Of a DNA stretch of 64,000 nucleotides, positions 52,723-61,246 are shown piece after piece (the first letter of the stretch is position 1; each line of letters begins with the position of its first letter). Source of the DNA: Bradyrhizobium sp. (GTDB lineage Bacteria; Pseudomonadota; Alphaproteobacteria; Rhizobiales; Xanthobacteraceae); the NCBI RefSeq assembly GCF_016213215.1, contig NZ_JACRAW010000098.1, positions 62,001 through 126,000 of the forward strand, written 5' to 3'. A program made the position numbers and the translations under genes. Below the pieces are notes generated by a model that saw only the letters and a program-made list of their open reading frames with translations, searched no databases and was not told the origin of the DNA.

Positions 52723-53907
52723 ATGTCATCTCAGGTGATTGTGGCCGGCGTCGGCATGATCCCGTTCGCCAAGCCGGGTGCGAGCGCGCCCTATCATGTG
52801 ATGGGTACTGAGGCGACCAGGCTCGCGCTCAAGGACGCAGGCCTCGACTACGGCGCGATCCAGCAGGCCTATGTCGGCTACGTCTACGGCGACTCGACCT
52901 GCGGACAGCGCGCGCTCTACCACGTCGGGATGACCGGCATTCCGATCGTCAACGTCAACAACAATTGCTCGACGGGTTCGACCGCGCTGTTCCTGGCGCG
53001 GCAGATGATCGAAAGCGGCGCGGCGGACTGCGTGCTGGCGCTCGGTTTCGAGCAGATGAAGCCCGGCGCACTCGGCAGCGTCTACACCGACCGTCCCAGC
53101 GCGTTCGAGGAGTTCGACGCGGCCGCGGCCAAACTGGTCGATGCCGCCCAAATTCCGCTGGCCCTGCGCTATTTCGGCGGCGCCGGCCTCAGCCACATGA
53201 AGAAGTACGGCACCACGCTGACCGCCTTCGCCAAGGTGCGGGCCAAGGCCAGCCGCCATGCCAAGAACAATCCGCTCGCGATCTTCCGCAAAGAAGTCAC
53301 GGCGGACGACGTGATGAACGACCAGGTGATCTGGCCGGGCGTCATGACGCGCCTGATGGCCTGTCCGCCGACCTGCGGCGGTGCCGCCGCCGTGCTGGTG
53401 TCGGAGCGCTTCGCCGACAAGCACGGCATCGACAAGAGCGTGCGCATCAAGGCGCAGGCGATGACCACCGACACGCCGTCGACATTCGGGGCCGACGACA
53501 TGATGCAGGTGGTCGGCTACGACATGGCGCGCGACGCGGCCAATCGCGTCTATGAAAGCGCCGGCATCGGCCCCAAGGATCTCGACGTCGTCGAGCTGCA
53601 CGACTGCTTCGCGCAGAACGAGCTTATCACCTACGAGGCGCTCGGCCTGTGCGGCGTGGGCGAAGCCGCGAAGTTCATCGACGACGGCGACAATACCTAT
53701 GGCGGCCGCATCGTGACCAATCCCTCCGGCGGCCTGTTGTCGAAGGGCCACCCGCTCGGCGCCACCGGCCTTGCTCAGTGCTACGAGCTGACGCGCCAGC
53801 TGCGCGGCACCGCCGGTCCGACCCAGGTCGACGGCGCCAAGGTCGCGCTGCAGCACAATCTCGGCCTCGGCGGCGCCTGCGTCGTCACGCTCTACCAGCG
53901 CCACTAA
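52723..53907 (+). CDS. SCP-x-type thiolase (acetyl-CoA acyltransferase)
   Basis: A 394-residue thiolase of the SCP-x / lipid-transfer type: cleaves 3-oxoacyl-CoA with CoA to acetyl- or propionyl-CoA. The active Cys82 is in VNNNCSTGSTALF; the ELHDCFAQNEL and NPSGGLLSKGHPLGATG motifs carry the second catalytic residues (the Cys of canonical thiolase is replaced by this SCP-x arrangement). ATG at 52723 has GGAGG at 52713-52717. It opens the rightward operon thiolase-MaoC-MaoC-SDR-acyl-CoA dehydrogenase. Confidence 0.92.
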   Translation: MSSQVIVAGVGMIPFAKPGASAPYHVMGTEATRLALKDAGLDYGAIQQAYVGYVYGDSTCGQRALYHVGMTGIPIVNVNNNCSTGSTALFLARQMIESGAADCVLALGFEQMKPGALGSVYTDRPSAFEEFDAAAAKLVDAAQIPLALRYFGGAGLSHMKKYGTTLTAFAKVRAKASRHAKNNPLAIFRKEVTADDVMNDQVIWPGVMTRLMACPPTCGGAAAVLVSERFADKHGIDKSVRIKAQAMTTDTPSTFGADDMMQVVGYDMARDAANRVYESAGIGPKDLDVVELHDCFAQNELITYEALGLCGVGEAAKFIDDGDNTYGGRIVTNPSGGLLSKGHPLGATGLAQCYELTRQLRGTAGPTQVDGAKVALQHNLGLGGACVVTLYQRH

Positions 53908-53917
53908 AGAGGACAGC

Positions 53918-54373
53918 ATGGTCGATCAATCCGCCGTGGGGCACCGCTTCACGCCCGTCACCGCGCGCGTCGAGCCGGGACGGCTGCGCTATTTCCTCAA
54001 CACGCTCGGTGAGAAGAATCCGGTCTACCGGGACGAGAAAGCGGCGCGCGCTGCCGGCTGCGCCGGCCTGCCCGTGCCGCCGACCTATCTGTTCTGCCTG
54101 GAAATGATGGATGCCGAGAACCCGTTCGAGATGCTGACAGCGCTCAACATCGACCTGGGACGCGTGCTGCACGGCGAACAGAGTTTCGTCTACCGGGCCC
54201 CGGTCGTGGTCGGCGACACCCTGACCTTCGAACCGCGCGTGGTCAGCGTCACCGACAAGAAAGGCGGCGCGATGACCCTGATCGTGATCGAGTGCAAGGT
54301 AACCAACCAGAACGGCGTTCATGTCGCAGATACTTCCCGCACCGTCGTCGTACGCAACCAGGTGGCATCATGA
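53918..54373 (+). CDS. MaoC-like N-terminal dehydratase half (FAS1-type)
   Basis: A 151-residue hot-dog fold protein like the N-terminal half of MaoC-type hydratases (MaoC_dehydrat_N). Motifs: YFLNTLGEKNPVYRDEKAARAAGCAGLPVPPTYLFCLEM and HGEQSFVYRAPVVVGDTLTFE. It lacks the usual hydratase motif DHNPIH, so it is likely the structural partner of the next MaoC protein, as in heterodimeric enoyl-CoA hydratases of the ChsH2/ChsH1 kind (known from steroid degradation). It overlaps the next gene by four bases. Confidence 0.87.
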   Translation: MVDQSAVGHRFTPVTARVEPGRLRYFLNTLGEKNPVYRDEKAARAAGCAGLPVPPTYLFCLEMMDAENPFEMLTALNIDLGRVLHGEQSFVYRAPVVVGDTLTFEPRVVSVTDKKGGAMTLIVIECKVTNQNGVHVADTSRTVVVRNQVAS

Positions 54374-54780
54374 GCGCCGGATACAAGCCTGCGGTCGGCG
54401 ACCGCATCGTCGACAAGACGTTCCCGCCGATCAGCCGCCATACGCTGGCGCTCTATTGCGGCGCGTCGGGCGATCACAACCCCATCCATGTCGATATCGA
54501 CTTTGCCAAGCGCTCCGGCTTTCCCGACGTATTCACCCACGGCATGCTGGTCATGGGCTATCTCGGCCAGGCGCTTACGGACGCAGTGCCGCCGACCCGG
54601 CTGCGCGCCTTCTCGACGCGCTTTGTCGCCATCACCCAGCTCGGCGCCAGACTGACCTGCGAGGGCACCGTCACCGAATTGTTTACCGAAGCCGGCGAAC
54701 GACGCGCGCGCCTTGCCCTCACCACCAAGGACGAGCGCGGCGAGGTCAAGCTCGAAGGCGGCGCCGTCATCGCTCTCTAG
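54370..54780 (+). CDS. MaoC-type enoyl-CoA hydratase half
   Basis: A 136-residue hot-dog fold protein with the R-specific hydratase motif: LALYCGASGDHNPIHVDIDFAKRSGFPDVFTHGMLVMGYLGQAL, where Asp and His act in water addition. It likely forms a heterodimer with the preceding gene (4-base overlap), giving a (3R)-hydroxyacyl-CoA product. The frame is open upstream to 54292, but the ATGA overlap fixes the start at 54370. A split hydratase in two short hot-dog subunits is typical for bulky acyl-CoA substrates. Confidence 0.9.
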   Translation: MSAGYKPAVGDRIVDKTFPPISRHTLALYCGASGDHNPIHVDIDFAKRSGFPDVFTHGMLVMGYLGQALTDAVPPTRLRAFSTRFVAITQLGARLTCEGTVTELFTEAGERRARLALTTKDERGEVKLEGGAVIAL

Positions 54781-54806
54781 CCAACACTCACCTCAGGAAA
54801 ACGCTC

Positions 54807-55634
54807 ATGGCAAAACTGCAAGGCAAAGTCGCGCTCGTCACCGGCTCCGGCCGCGGCATCGGACGCTCGATCGCGCTCAAGCTGGCGCGCGAAGGCGCCA
54901 GGGTCGTCGTCAACGATCTCGATGCCGAACCGGGCAATGCAGTGGTCGACGAGATCAAGGCGCTCGGCACTGACGCGATCGCGGTCAACGGCAGCGTCTC
55001 GGAGGCGGGCTTCGCCGACCGCTTCATCGGCGCGGCGCTGGAGGAGTTCGGCGGGCTCGACATCATCGTCAACAACGCCGGCTACACCTGGGACTCCACT
55101 ATCCAGAAGATGACGGACGAGCAGTTCCAGGCCATGCTCGACGTGCATCTCGTGGCTCCGTTCCGCATTTTGCGCGCGGCGGCCGAGCCGATCCGCGTGC
55201 TTGCCAAGAAGGAGGCCGAGGCCGGCCGCGAGGTGTTCCGCAAGGTGGTGAACATCTCCTCCATCGCCGGTCTCTACGGCAATGCCGGACAGGCGAGCTA
55301 TTCCTCGGCGAAAGCCTCGCTCATCGGTCTGACGCGGACCCTGTGCAAGGAATGGGGACGCTACAAGGTGAACGTCAACTGCGTTGCCTTCGGCCTGATC
55401 AACACCCGTCTGACGCAGCCGATCGAGACGCAGCAGAAGACGATCGACGTCGCCGGCCGTGACATCAAGGTCGGGGTGCAGCCGCAGCTCCTGGATATGA
55501 TGGCTCGGATGATCCCGCTCGGCCGGGGCGGCACGCCCGAGGAAGCGGCGGACGCGGTCTATCTGTTCTGCAGCCCGGAATCGAACTACATCAGTGGTCA
55601 GGTTGTCGTCGCCGGCGGCGGCCTCATCGTCTGA
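54807..55634 (+). CDS. SDR-family (3R)-hydroxyacyl-CoA dehydrogenase-like
   Basis: A 275-residue SDR related to the dehydrogenase domain of peroxisomal multifunctional enzyme 2. GSGRGIGRS (cofactor), NNAGYTWDSTI, VNISSIAGLYGNAGQASYSSAKASLIGLTRTLCKEWG (catalytic Ser, Tyr, Lys) and the closing SNYISGQVVVAGGGLIV. It is expected to oxidise (3R)-hydroxyacyl-CoA to 3-oxoacyl-CoA with NAD+, which links the MaoC pair to the thiolase. ATG at 54807 has AGGAAAACG upstream. Confidence 0.9.
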   Translation: MAKLQGKVALVTGSGRGIGRSIALKLAREGARVVVNDLDAEPGNAVVDEIKALGTDAIAVNGSVSEAGFADRFIGAALEEFGGLDIIVNNAGYTWDSTIQKMTDEQFQAMLDVHLVAPFRILRAAAEPIRVLAKKEAEAGREVFRKVVNISSIAGLYGNAGQASYSSAKASLIGLTRTLCKEWGRYKVNVNCVAFGLINTRLTQPIETQQKTIDVAGRDIKVGVQPQLLDMMARMIPLGRGGTPEEAADAVYLFCSPESNYISGQVVVAGGGLIV

Positions 55635-55647
55635 TAGCGAGGGCTTC

Positions 55648-56793
55648 ATGGAATACCGATCGTCGTGGATGACCGAGGAACTGGACACGTTTCGTGACCA
55701 GTTCAGGAAGTATCTGGCCAAGGACTTGGCGCCTCACGCCGAGAAGTGGCGCAGCCAGAAGATGGTGGACCGCTTCGCCTGGCGCGGGCTGGGCGAGATG
55801 GGCGCGCTTCTGCCCAGCGTGCCGGAGGCCTACGGCGGCTTGGGTGCGACCTTCGCCTATGATGCCGCGGTGCTGGAGGACATCGAAAGCACAGTGCCGG
55901 AAATGACCGCCGGCGTTTCGGTGCATAGCGGCATCGTCGCGCACTACCTGCTCAACTACGGCTCCGAGGAGCAGAAGAAGCGCTGGTTGCCAAAGATGGC
56001 GAGCGGGGAGTGGGTCGGCGCCATCGCCATGACCGAGCCGGGCACCGGCTCCGACCTGCAGAGCGTCAAGACCACGGCCAAGAAGCAGGGCAATTCCTAC
56101 GTCATCAACGGCCAGAAGACATTCATCACCAATGGCCAGGCCGCCGACCTCGTCATCGTGGTCGCGCGCACCGGTTCCCCCGGTGCCAAGGGCATCTCGC
56201 TGATCGTGGTCGAGACTGCGGGGGCCGAGGGCTACCGGCGCGGGCGCAACCTCGACAAGATCGGCATGCACGCCTCCGATACCTCGGAATTGTTCTTCGA
56301 CAACGTCGTTGTACCGCCGGAAAACCTGCTCGGAGCCGAGGAAGGCAACGGTTTCGCGCAGCTCATGCAGCAACTGCCGCAGGAGCGGCTTGCGCTCGCC
56401 GTCGGCGCGGTTGCCGCGATGGAGCGCGCGATCAAGATCACCGCCCAGTACACCAAGGAACGGCAGGCCTTCGGCAAGCCGCTGCTCGAATTCCAGAACA
56501 CCGCGTTCAAGCTCGCCGAGCGCAAGACGGAAGCCATGATCGCGCGCGTATTCGTCGACTGGTGCGTCGAACGACTGATCGCCAAGGATCTCGACACCGT
56601 CACCGCGTCGATGGCGAAATGGTGGTGCTCGCAGAAACAGGTTGAGACCGCCGACGAATGCCTGCAGCTCCATGGCGGGTACGGCTACATGCAGGAATAT
56701 CCGATTTCGCGCCTGTTCATCGACTCGCGCATCCAGAAGATCTACGGCGGCACCAACGAGATCATGAAGCTCCTGATCGCGCGCTCGCTGTAG
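55648..56793 (+). CDS. Acyl-CoA dehydrogenase
   Basis: A 381-residue FAD enzyme making trans-2-enoyl-CoA. It has AIAMTEPGTGSDLQSVKTTA (FAD and substrate binding), NGQKTFITNGQAADLVIVVA, ERQAFGKPLLEFQNTAFKLAE, LQLHGGYGYMQEYPISRLFID and the catalytic Glu371 in IYGGTNEIMK. ATG at 55648 starts 13 bases after the SDR stop, so it ends the operon. With the hydratase, dehydrogenase and thiolase it completes a beta-oxidation cycle. Confidence 0.95.
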   Translation: MEYRSSWMTEELDTFRDQFRKYLAKDLAPHAEKWRSQKMVDRFAWRGLGEMGALLPSVPEAYGGLGATFAYDAAVLEDIESTVPEMTAGVSVHSGIVAHYLLNYGSEEQKKRWLPKMASGEWVGAIAMTEPGTGSDLQSVKTTAKKQGNSYVINGQKTFITNGQAADLVIVVARTGSPGAKGISLIVVETAGAEGYRRGRNLDKIGMHASDTSELFFDNVVVPPENLLGAEEGNGFAQLMQQLPQERLALAVGAVAAMERAIKITAQYTKERQAFGKPLLEFQNTAFKLAERKTEAMIARVFVDWCVERLIAKDLDTVTASMAKWWCSQKQVETADECLQLHGGYGYMQEYPISRLFIDSRIQKIYGGTNEIMKLLIARSL

Positions 56794-57196
56794 GCGAGTC
56801 ATTGCGAGCAGCGGCCGCGACGAAGCAAATCCGGACCGCTCCCGCGGCAACATCCTGGATTGCTTCGCGGAGCCTGTCATCGGGCCGCGCTTCGCGCGGA
56901 CCCGTTGGCTCGCAAATGGCGACTCAAGCAGCATGTCAATTTTTATTTCAAGGCATCAAACGGTCTGCCCGAAAGGATGTAGCCGATATGACGTCGATCG
57001 CCTGAACCGCCGCCCGAATTGACGACTCGGCTTTTTGCTTGCACGGCGTGACATTGTTCCCGGAGCACGATCCGGAAGATCATGCCCATTCAAAAGCCTG
57101 GAAGGCGATGGCGATTGAGCCTGATCCTGTCGCGCTCCAGAGGTCGGGAGGGGCCCGTCGGATTGCGCCAGAGCAATCGCGACGAGGGAGGCGGTC
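56794..57196. other. Intergenic repeat and promoter region of the secreted repeat protein
   Basis: About 400 bases. The first part (56805-56930) is a decayed family-2 inverted repeat, with GTCATTGCGAG, GGATTGCTTCG and GGCTCGCAAATGGCGAC. The rest holds no gene and leads into the GAGGGAGGCGGTC ribosome binding site of the gene at 57197, so its promoter must lie here. Confidence 0.6.
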
Positions 57197-58630
57197 ATGA
57201 ACTTTCGGCAGATGTCGGATGGAATCCAACTGCATCATCCGAGTCATCGTGGGTACGATCACGATAGCCAGGGCCCGACGTGGCTGAACTCCCCGCGCTA
57301 TTCCGCGAGCGACACCGGCCACCACGGCGCCGGGTACGGAGAGGCGGGTTCCTTCGCAAGCCGTATCGCGGTTTTCGAGCCGCACGACGCGCCGGCAGGA
57401 CGCATTGCCGGGCACGCCCACGACGGTCAGTCCAACGCGGCTCCCATCGATCAGCACGCCTCCGAAGCCGCTGCTGCCGGCCATGGTGGAAACGGCGCCG
57501 CTGGGGGCGGCGGAAACCTGTCCGTCCTCGGCTCCGGTTTCGATCTGGGCTGGCTCGACTCCGTCCTGATCCACGGCGCGGCCAATGAGGCCGGCAATGG
57601 CGGCTCCGGATATTTCTATGGAGGCATCATTCACGCCTCTCTTCTCGTCTACCAGCCGATCAACATCACGGTGGCGGCAGGATACGGCTCAAGCGCCCAG
57701 GCCCATCAGACGAACAATGTGAGCATCGATCAATCTGCCTTTCAGATGGCCGGCGTTGGAGGAAACGGCGGCAACGGAAACGCAGCACTGGGAGGCAACG
57801 TCGAAATCTCATCCTCCGGCTCGGGCGCAATCACGACCGGCGCCAATAGCGCCGGAAACGGCGGCAGCGGCTACTTCTCCGGAACACTGATCGATGCCCC
57901 CGTCGTGATCTATAAACCCGTCAACATTGCGGTCGCAGGCCCGGGCGGCACGGCCCACGCCAATCAATCGAACATCGTCGAGATCGATCAATCTGCAGTC
58001 CAGATTGCGGGCGTCGGCGGCAATGGCGGGAACGGCAACATCGCAATGGGCGGCAACGCATCCGCGCCGGCATCCGGATCAGCCAGTGGTGGAATCGACT
58101 CCGGCGGCAACCACACCGCCAACGGCGGAGACGGTTACTTCCATGGAGACCTCGTCCACACCTCTGTTGTCCTGTACAACCCGATCAACATCGCGGTCGC
58201 GGGATACAATTCCAGCACCTACGCCTTCCAGAACAACAACGTACATCTGGATCAGTACTCTTTCCAGATGACCGGCATCGGGGGCAATGGCGGCAACAGC
58301 AACGCCGCGGCGGGCGGCCACGCAAGCCTCGTCTCCGGCTTGTGGGGCGGCAGTGACGCCATCGCAACCGGGGCCAACAGCGCCGGCAATGGCGGCAACG
58401 GCTATTTCTCGGGCAGCCTCGTCGATTTCAGCATCGCGATCTATGCTCCGATCAATATTGCAATTGCGGGCCCCCATTCGATCGCCGAGGCGGATCAGAT
58501 CAACAACGTGCAGTTCGACCAGGGCGCAGTCCAGATCGCCGGGCTCGGCGGCGACGGCGGCAATGGCAATCTTGCGCTGGGCGGCGATCTCGCCACGCAT
58601 CTTCTGTCCGATCTTCACTTGATCGGATAA
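57197..58630 (+). CDS. Gly/Asn-rich protein of four tandem ~88-residue repeats, putative type I secretion substrate
   Basis: A 477-residue protein of unknown function. Residues 1-128 are a non-repetitive His/Gly/Asp-rich lead. From 129 four units follow, each opening with (A/S)xNGGxGYFxG (Asn at 134, 221, 309, 398: spacing 87-89), then a hydrophobic strand ending xxxYxPINIAVAG, then an Asn/Gln-rich turn, xxxDQSAxQxAGxGGNGGNGN, and a small Ala/Gly link. Such Asn/Gly-rich units suggest a stacked beta-solenoid. There is no signal peptide and no RTX GGxGxDxx motif; the C-terminus ends in HLLSDLHLIG, a possible secretion signal. It lies just upstream of a second similar protein and a type I exporter. 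Confidence 0.85.
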   Translation: MNFRQMSDGIQLHHPSHRGYDHDSQGPTWLNSPRYSASDTGHHGAGYGEAGSFASRIAVFEPHDAPAGRIAGHAHDGQSNAAPIDQHASEAAAAGHGGNGAAGGGGNLSVLGSGFDLGWLDSVLIHGAANEAGNGGSGYFYGGIIHASLLVYQPINITVAAGYGSSAQAHQTNNVSIDQSAFQMAGVGGNGGNGNAALGGNVEISSSGSGAITTGANSAGNGGSGYFSGTLIDAPVVIYKPVNIAVAGPGGTAHANQSNIVEIDQSAVQIAGVGGNGGNGNIAMGGNASAPASGSASGGIDSGGNHTANGGDGYFHGDLVHTSVVLYNPINIAVAGYNSSTYAFQNNNVHLDQYSFQMTGIGGNGGNSNAAAGGHASLVSGLWGGSDAIATGANSAGNGGNGYFSGSLVDFSIAIYAPINIAIAGPHSIAEADQINNVQFDQGAVQIAGLGGDGGNGNLALGGDLATHLLSDLHLIG

Positions 58631-58887
58631 CCGGAGCCCACCTCTCTCCAACAAGGGGAGTGAAATTGTCCCAGCTCGAGAATTATCGATTTCCAGTGCC
58701 TGGCTCGCCGGCGCTCGGCCACGCACGGGATCGCAAGCCCCATACAGTCTTTCGTGCGTACCCACCGAACCGGAGACATCCTATTTGACATCTATCTCCT
58801 TCACGCAAGCGTTGATCAGATTCGCCGAGCACATCCATTGATCGGGAATGGATGATGCACGACAGCAACCACAGGACGGAGGCTCAA

Positions 58888-59346
58888 ATGCTATCGAAGG
58901 GATTGACCCACGTTTCCGACTCGATCGAATTCAAGTCCATCAACACCGGCGGTCAGACCGTAGGGAACGGCGGCGACGGCCATTTCTCAGGAGCCATCTA
59001 CAACAAGCCGACGATCAAGTTCGATCCGTACAACAAGGCGGATGGTGCCGACGTGCACGTGAAGACCGGTGATCACGTCAGTCAGAAGGCATATTGGGAC
59101 GCCGAGGCCAACGCCAAAGCCTCCTGGTATTCGAAGGCTCATGGCGGGAGCGCCAAGTCGAACGGAGATCAGAGCTCGGACAGCGGCCACAACACGTCCA
59201 AGGTGTACGCCGATACGACGGCCCATCAGACAAACTACCTCAAGGCGGACATGCACCAGGAGGTGGTAGCCGGGATCGGCGGCAATGGCGGAAGCGGCAA
59301 TGCCGTGTGGGGTGGAGACGTGAACTTCCATCTCGACACCTTCTGA
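58888..59346 (+). CDS. Short repeat-family protein, putative second type I secretion substrate
   Basis: A 152-residue Gly/Asn-rich hydrophilic protein related to the upstream gene. It has one module split by an insert: TVGNGGDGHFSGAIYNKPTI and FDPYNKADGADVHV at the front, then a polar Lys/Ser/His-rich insert, then HQTNYLKADMHQEVVAGIGGNGGSGNAVWGGD and an end VNFHLDTF. There is no signal peptide. ATG at 58888 is chosen for the ACGGAGGCTCAA site; ATG at 58852 or 58855 would add 11-12 residues. It is followed by a 30-base palindrome and the exporter genes. Confidence 0.82.
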   Translation: MLSKGLTHVSDSIEFKSINTGGQTVGNGGDGHFSGAIYNKPTIKFDPYNKADGADVHVKTGDHVSQKAYWDAEANAKASWYSKAHGGSAKSNGDQSSDSGHNTSKVYADTTAHQTNYLKADMHQEVVAGIGGNGGSGNAVWGGDVNFHLDTF

Positions 59347-59366
59347 CCGGCCACTCGAGCGACTGG

Positions 59367-59396
59367 CAGGACCGGCGGCACGTGCCGCCGGTCCTG
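59367..59396. repeat. 30-bp perfect palindrome before the exporter genes
   Basis: A perfect palindrome whose centre is GGCACGTGCC, with arms CAGGACCGGCGGCAC and its exact complement, between the short repeat-protein stop and the ABC gene. There is no T-run after it, so it may act as an mRNA hairpin that limits read-through or protects the upstream transcript, rather than a classic terminator. Confidence 0.7.
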
Positions 59397-59479
59397 GACC
59401 CCCCGCCCATGACCCGTCGCCAGGTCGGATCGGCGGAAGCCAAGAAAGCAAAGACCTCTAATCCCCGGCGTTGACGGCG

Positions 59480-61246
59480 ATGCTGATGATGCGCCTCTGG
59501 TTGCAATTCGTACCGCCGCCCCAGACCCCGCTGCACGCGGCGCTCTGGGCCTGCGCAGGCTCGCTCGGACTCGTGTTCGCCTACAGCTGCAGCTACAACC
59601 TGCTCCTCTTCGCACCTTCCATCTACCTGCTTCAAATTTATGATCGTGTACTGTCGAGCCGGAGCGGCGACACGCTTCTGATGCTCACTTTGATTGTTGC
59701 GTTTACAGTCGTGGTCGGCGGCGTGCTCGATGCCCTGCGGCGCGCCGTGTTGAGCCGGGTCGGCGCCTGGCTCGAAGACCGACTTCGTCCCTCCGTGATC
59801 TCGGCCTGCCTCGATTACGCCTTCCGCAGCGATCCAGCGCGAGCAACGGAGGCCTATCGGGATCTCACCGTCGTGCGTCAGTTCATCGAATCCAGCGCAT
59901 GCCCGATGCTGTTCGACGCACTCTGGGCGCCGTTGTTTCTCAGCGTCCTTTTCCTCGTGCATCCCTTGCTCGGCCTGATCGGGGCATGCAGCGTGCTGCT
60001 CCTGTTCGGCCTCACCGTTGCCGGCGATCTCCTCACCGAAGACACGCTGGCGAAGTCCGGCTCGGCGCTGTCGAGAAGTTACGGCCGGCTCGCGGCGGCG
60101 GTCGGCAATGTTCACCTGATCCGCAGCATGGGGATGCTCGACGGCGCGGCGCGCCTGATCTACCAGGATGCGCAGGACGCGCGAAACGAGCATGAGCTGG
60201 CCCAGCGACGCCACGAGCTCATCATGCTGCTCGCCAAACCGATACGCGCGCTGGCGCAGGTCCTGATCATGGGCGCGGCGGCGTGGCTCGTCCTCGACTA
60301 CGGCAAGAGCCCCGCCATCATCTTCGTGGCGATGCTGATGTTCGGCCGCGCGCTCGCGCCGGTCGAAGGCGCCATTGCAGGATGGAAATCGCTCACGACG
60401 GCCCTGAGCGCCTGCCGCAGGCTTGGCGACGTGCTTGCCGTCCTCCCAGCTTCCGCGGAGGAGACCGACGCTCCGTCGCAACAAGCGCGGGCCGGTCTTA
60501 TCGTCGACAATGTCGGCGTCAGACTGCCGGGCCCCGGCCCTTTCCTGCTGAAAGGCGTCTCGTTCAGCCTCGCGCCCGGCGAATGTCTCGGCATCGTCGG
60601 CCCGTCAGGCGCCGGCAAATCGATGCTCGGCCAGATCATTGCCGGAATCTCGGTGCCGACGCACGGCCGCGTGCTGCTGGATAACGTCGACATTTCCCTG
60701 CTGCGCGAGCGCCGCGGCTGTCGCAAGCTCGGATACCTGCCCCAGGATATCAATCTGGTCGGGGAAACGATCCGGGACATCATCGCACGGCTGGACCATG
60801 CCGATCCGCAGAAGATCGTGGAGGCGGCAAAGCTCGCCGGAATCCACGACAGCATCGTGCAGCTGCCCCAGGCTTACGACACCGCCGTTTCCAACCCGGG
60901 CCTCGTCTTTTCGCGCGGATATCGGCAGCGCCTCGGGCTTGCGCGGGCCTTCTTCGGCGATCCGCACCTCGTCGTCCTCGACGAGCCGAACGCCAGCCTC
61001 GACTTCGTGGGCGAGCGCGTCCTGCTGGACGCCATCGAGCAGATGAAGATCGCCAACGTTGCGGTAGTCGTCATCACCCACCGAATGGGCATTCTGGCGG
61101 CCACGACCAAGCTTGCCATCATGCAGGGCGGCACCGTCGTCGCATTCGGCGACAGCGAGGAGATGTTCGACAGGTATTTGAGCCGGCCGCAGGTTGCCTC
61201 GCAGAATGCGGCAGCGAACGCGGCACTGGAGCCCGTCGTCCCATGA
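59480..61246 (+). CDS. Type I secretion ABC exporter with aberrant signature motif
   Basis: About 588 residues, PrtD/HasD type: an N-terminal membrane domain (about 22-300, five or six helices) without a C39 peptidase, and an ATPase domain with Walker A GPSGAGKS (374-381), Q-loop in LGYLPQDIN, Walker B VVLDEP (498-503) and the switch His534. The usual LSGGQ signature is FSRGY (477-481), an unusual change. It probably exports the repeat proteins upstream. The frame is open from TTG 59471; ATGs at 59480, 59486 and 59489 are all possible starts. Confidence 0.88.
   Translation: MLMMRLWLQFVPPPQTPLHAALWACAGSLGLVFAYSCSYNLLLFAPSIYLLQIYDRVLSSRSGDTLLMLTLIVAFTVVVGGVLDALRRAVLSRVGAWLEDRLRPSVISACLDYAFRSDPARATEAYRDLTVVRQFIESSACPMLFDALWAPLFLSVLFLVHPLLGLIGACSVLLLFGLTVAGDLLTEDTLAKSGSALSRSYGRLAAAVGNVHLIRSMGMLDGAARLIYQDAQDARNEHELAQRRHELIMLLAKPIRALAQVLIMGAAAWLVLDYGKSPAIIFVAMLMFGRALAPVEGAIAGWKSLTTALSACRRLGDVLAVLPASAEETDAPSQQARAGLIVDNVGVRLPGPGPFLLKGVSFSLAPGECLGIVGPSGAGKSMLGQIIAGISVPTHGRVLLDNVDISLLRERRGCRKLGYLPQDINLVGETIRDIIARLDHADPQKIVEAAKLAGIHDSIVQLPQAYDTAVSNPGLVFSRGYRQRLGLARAFFGDPHLVVLDEPNASLDFVGERVLLDAIEQMKIANVAVVVITHRMGILAATTKLAIMQGGTVVAFGDSEEMFDRYLSRPQVASQNAAANAALEPVVP

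Noticed and set aside
55624..56934. 436-residue antisense frame over the acyl-CoA dehydrogenase
   Set aside because: The sense gene is complete with its catalytic Glu; the antisense product has no recognisable domain.
57063..57130. Similarity between 57063-57130 and 63612-63672 (GAGCACGATCC ... GAGCCTGATC) as a shared promoter element
   Set aside because: The two short matches are 40-50 bases apart with unlike sequence between them, and resemble dispersed repeats; too weak to call a regulatory site.
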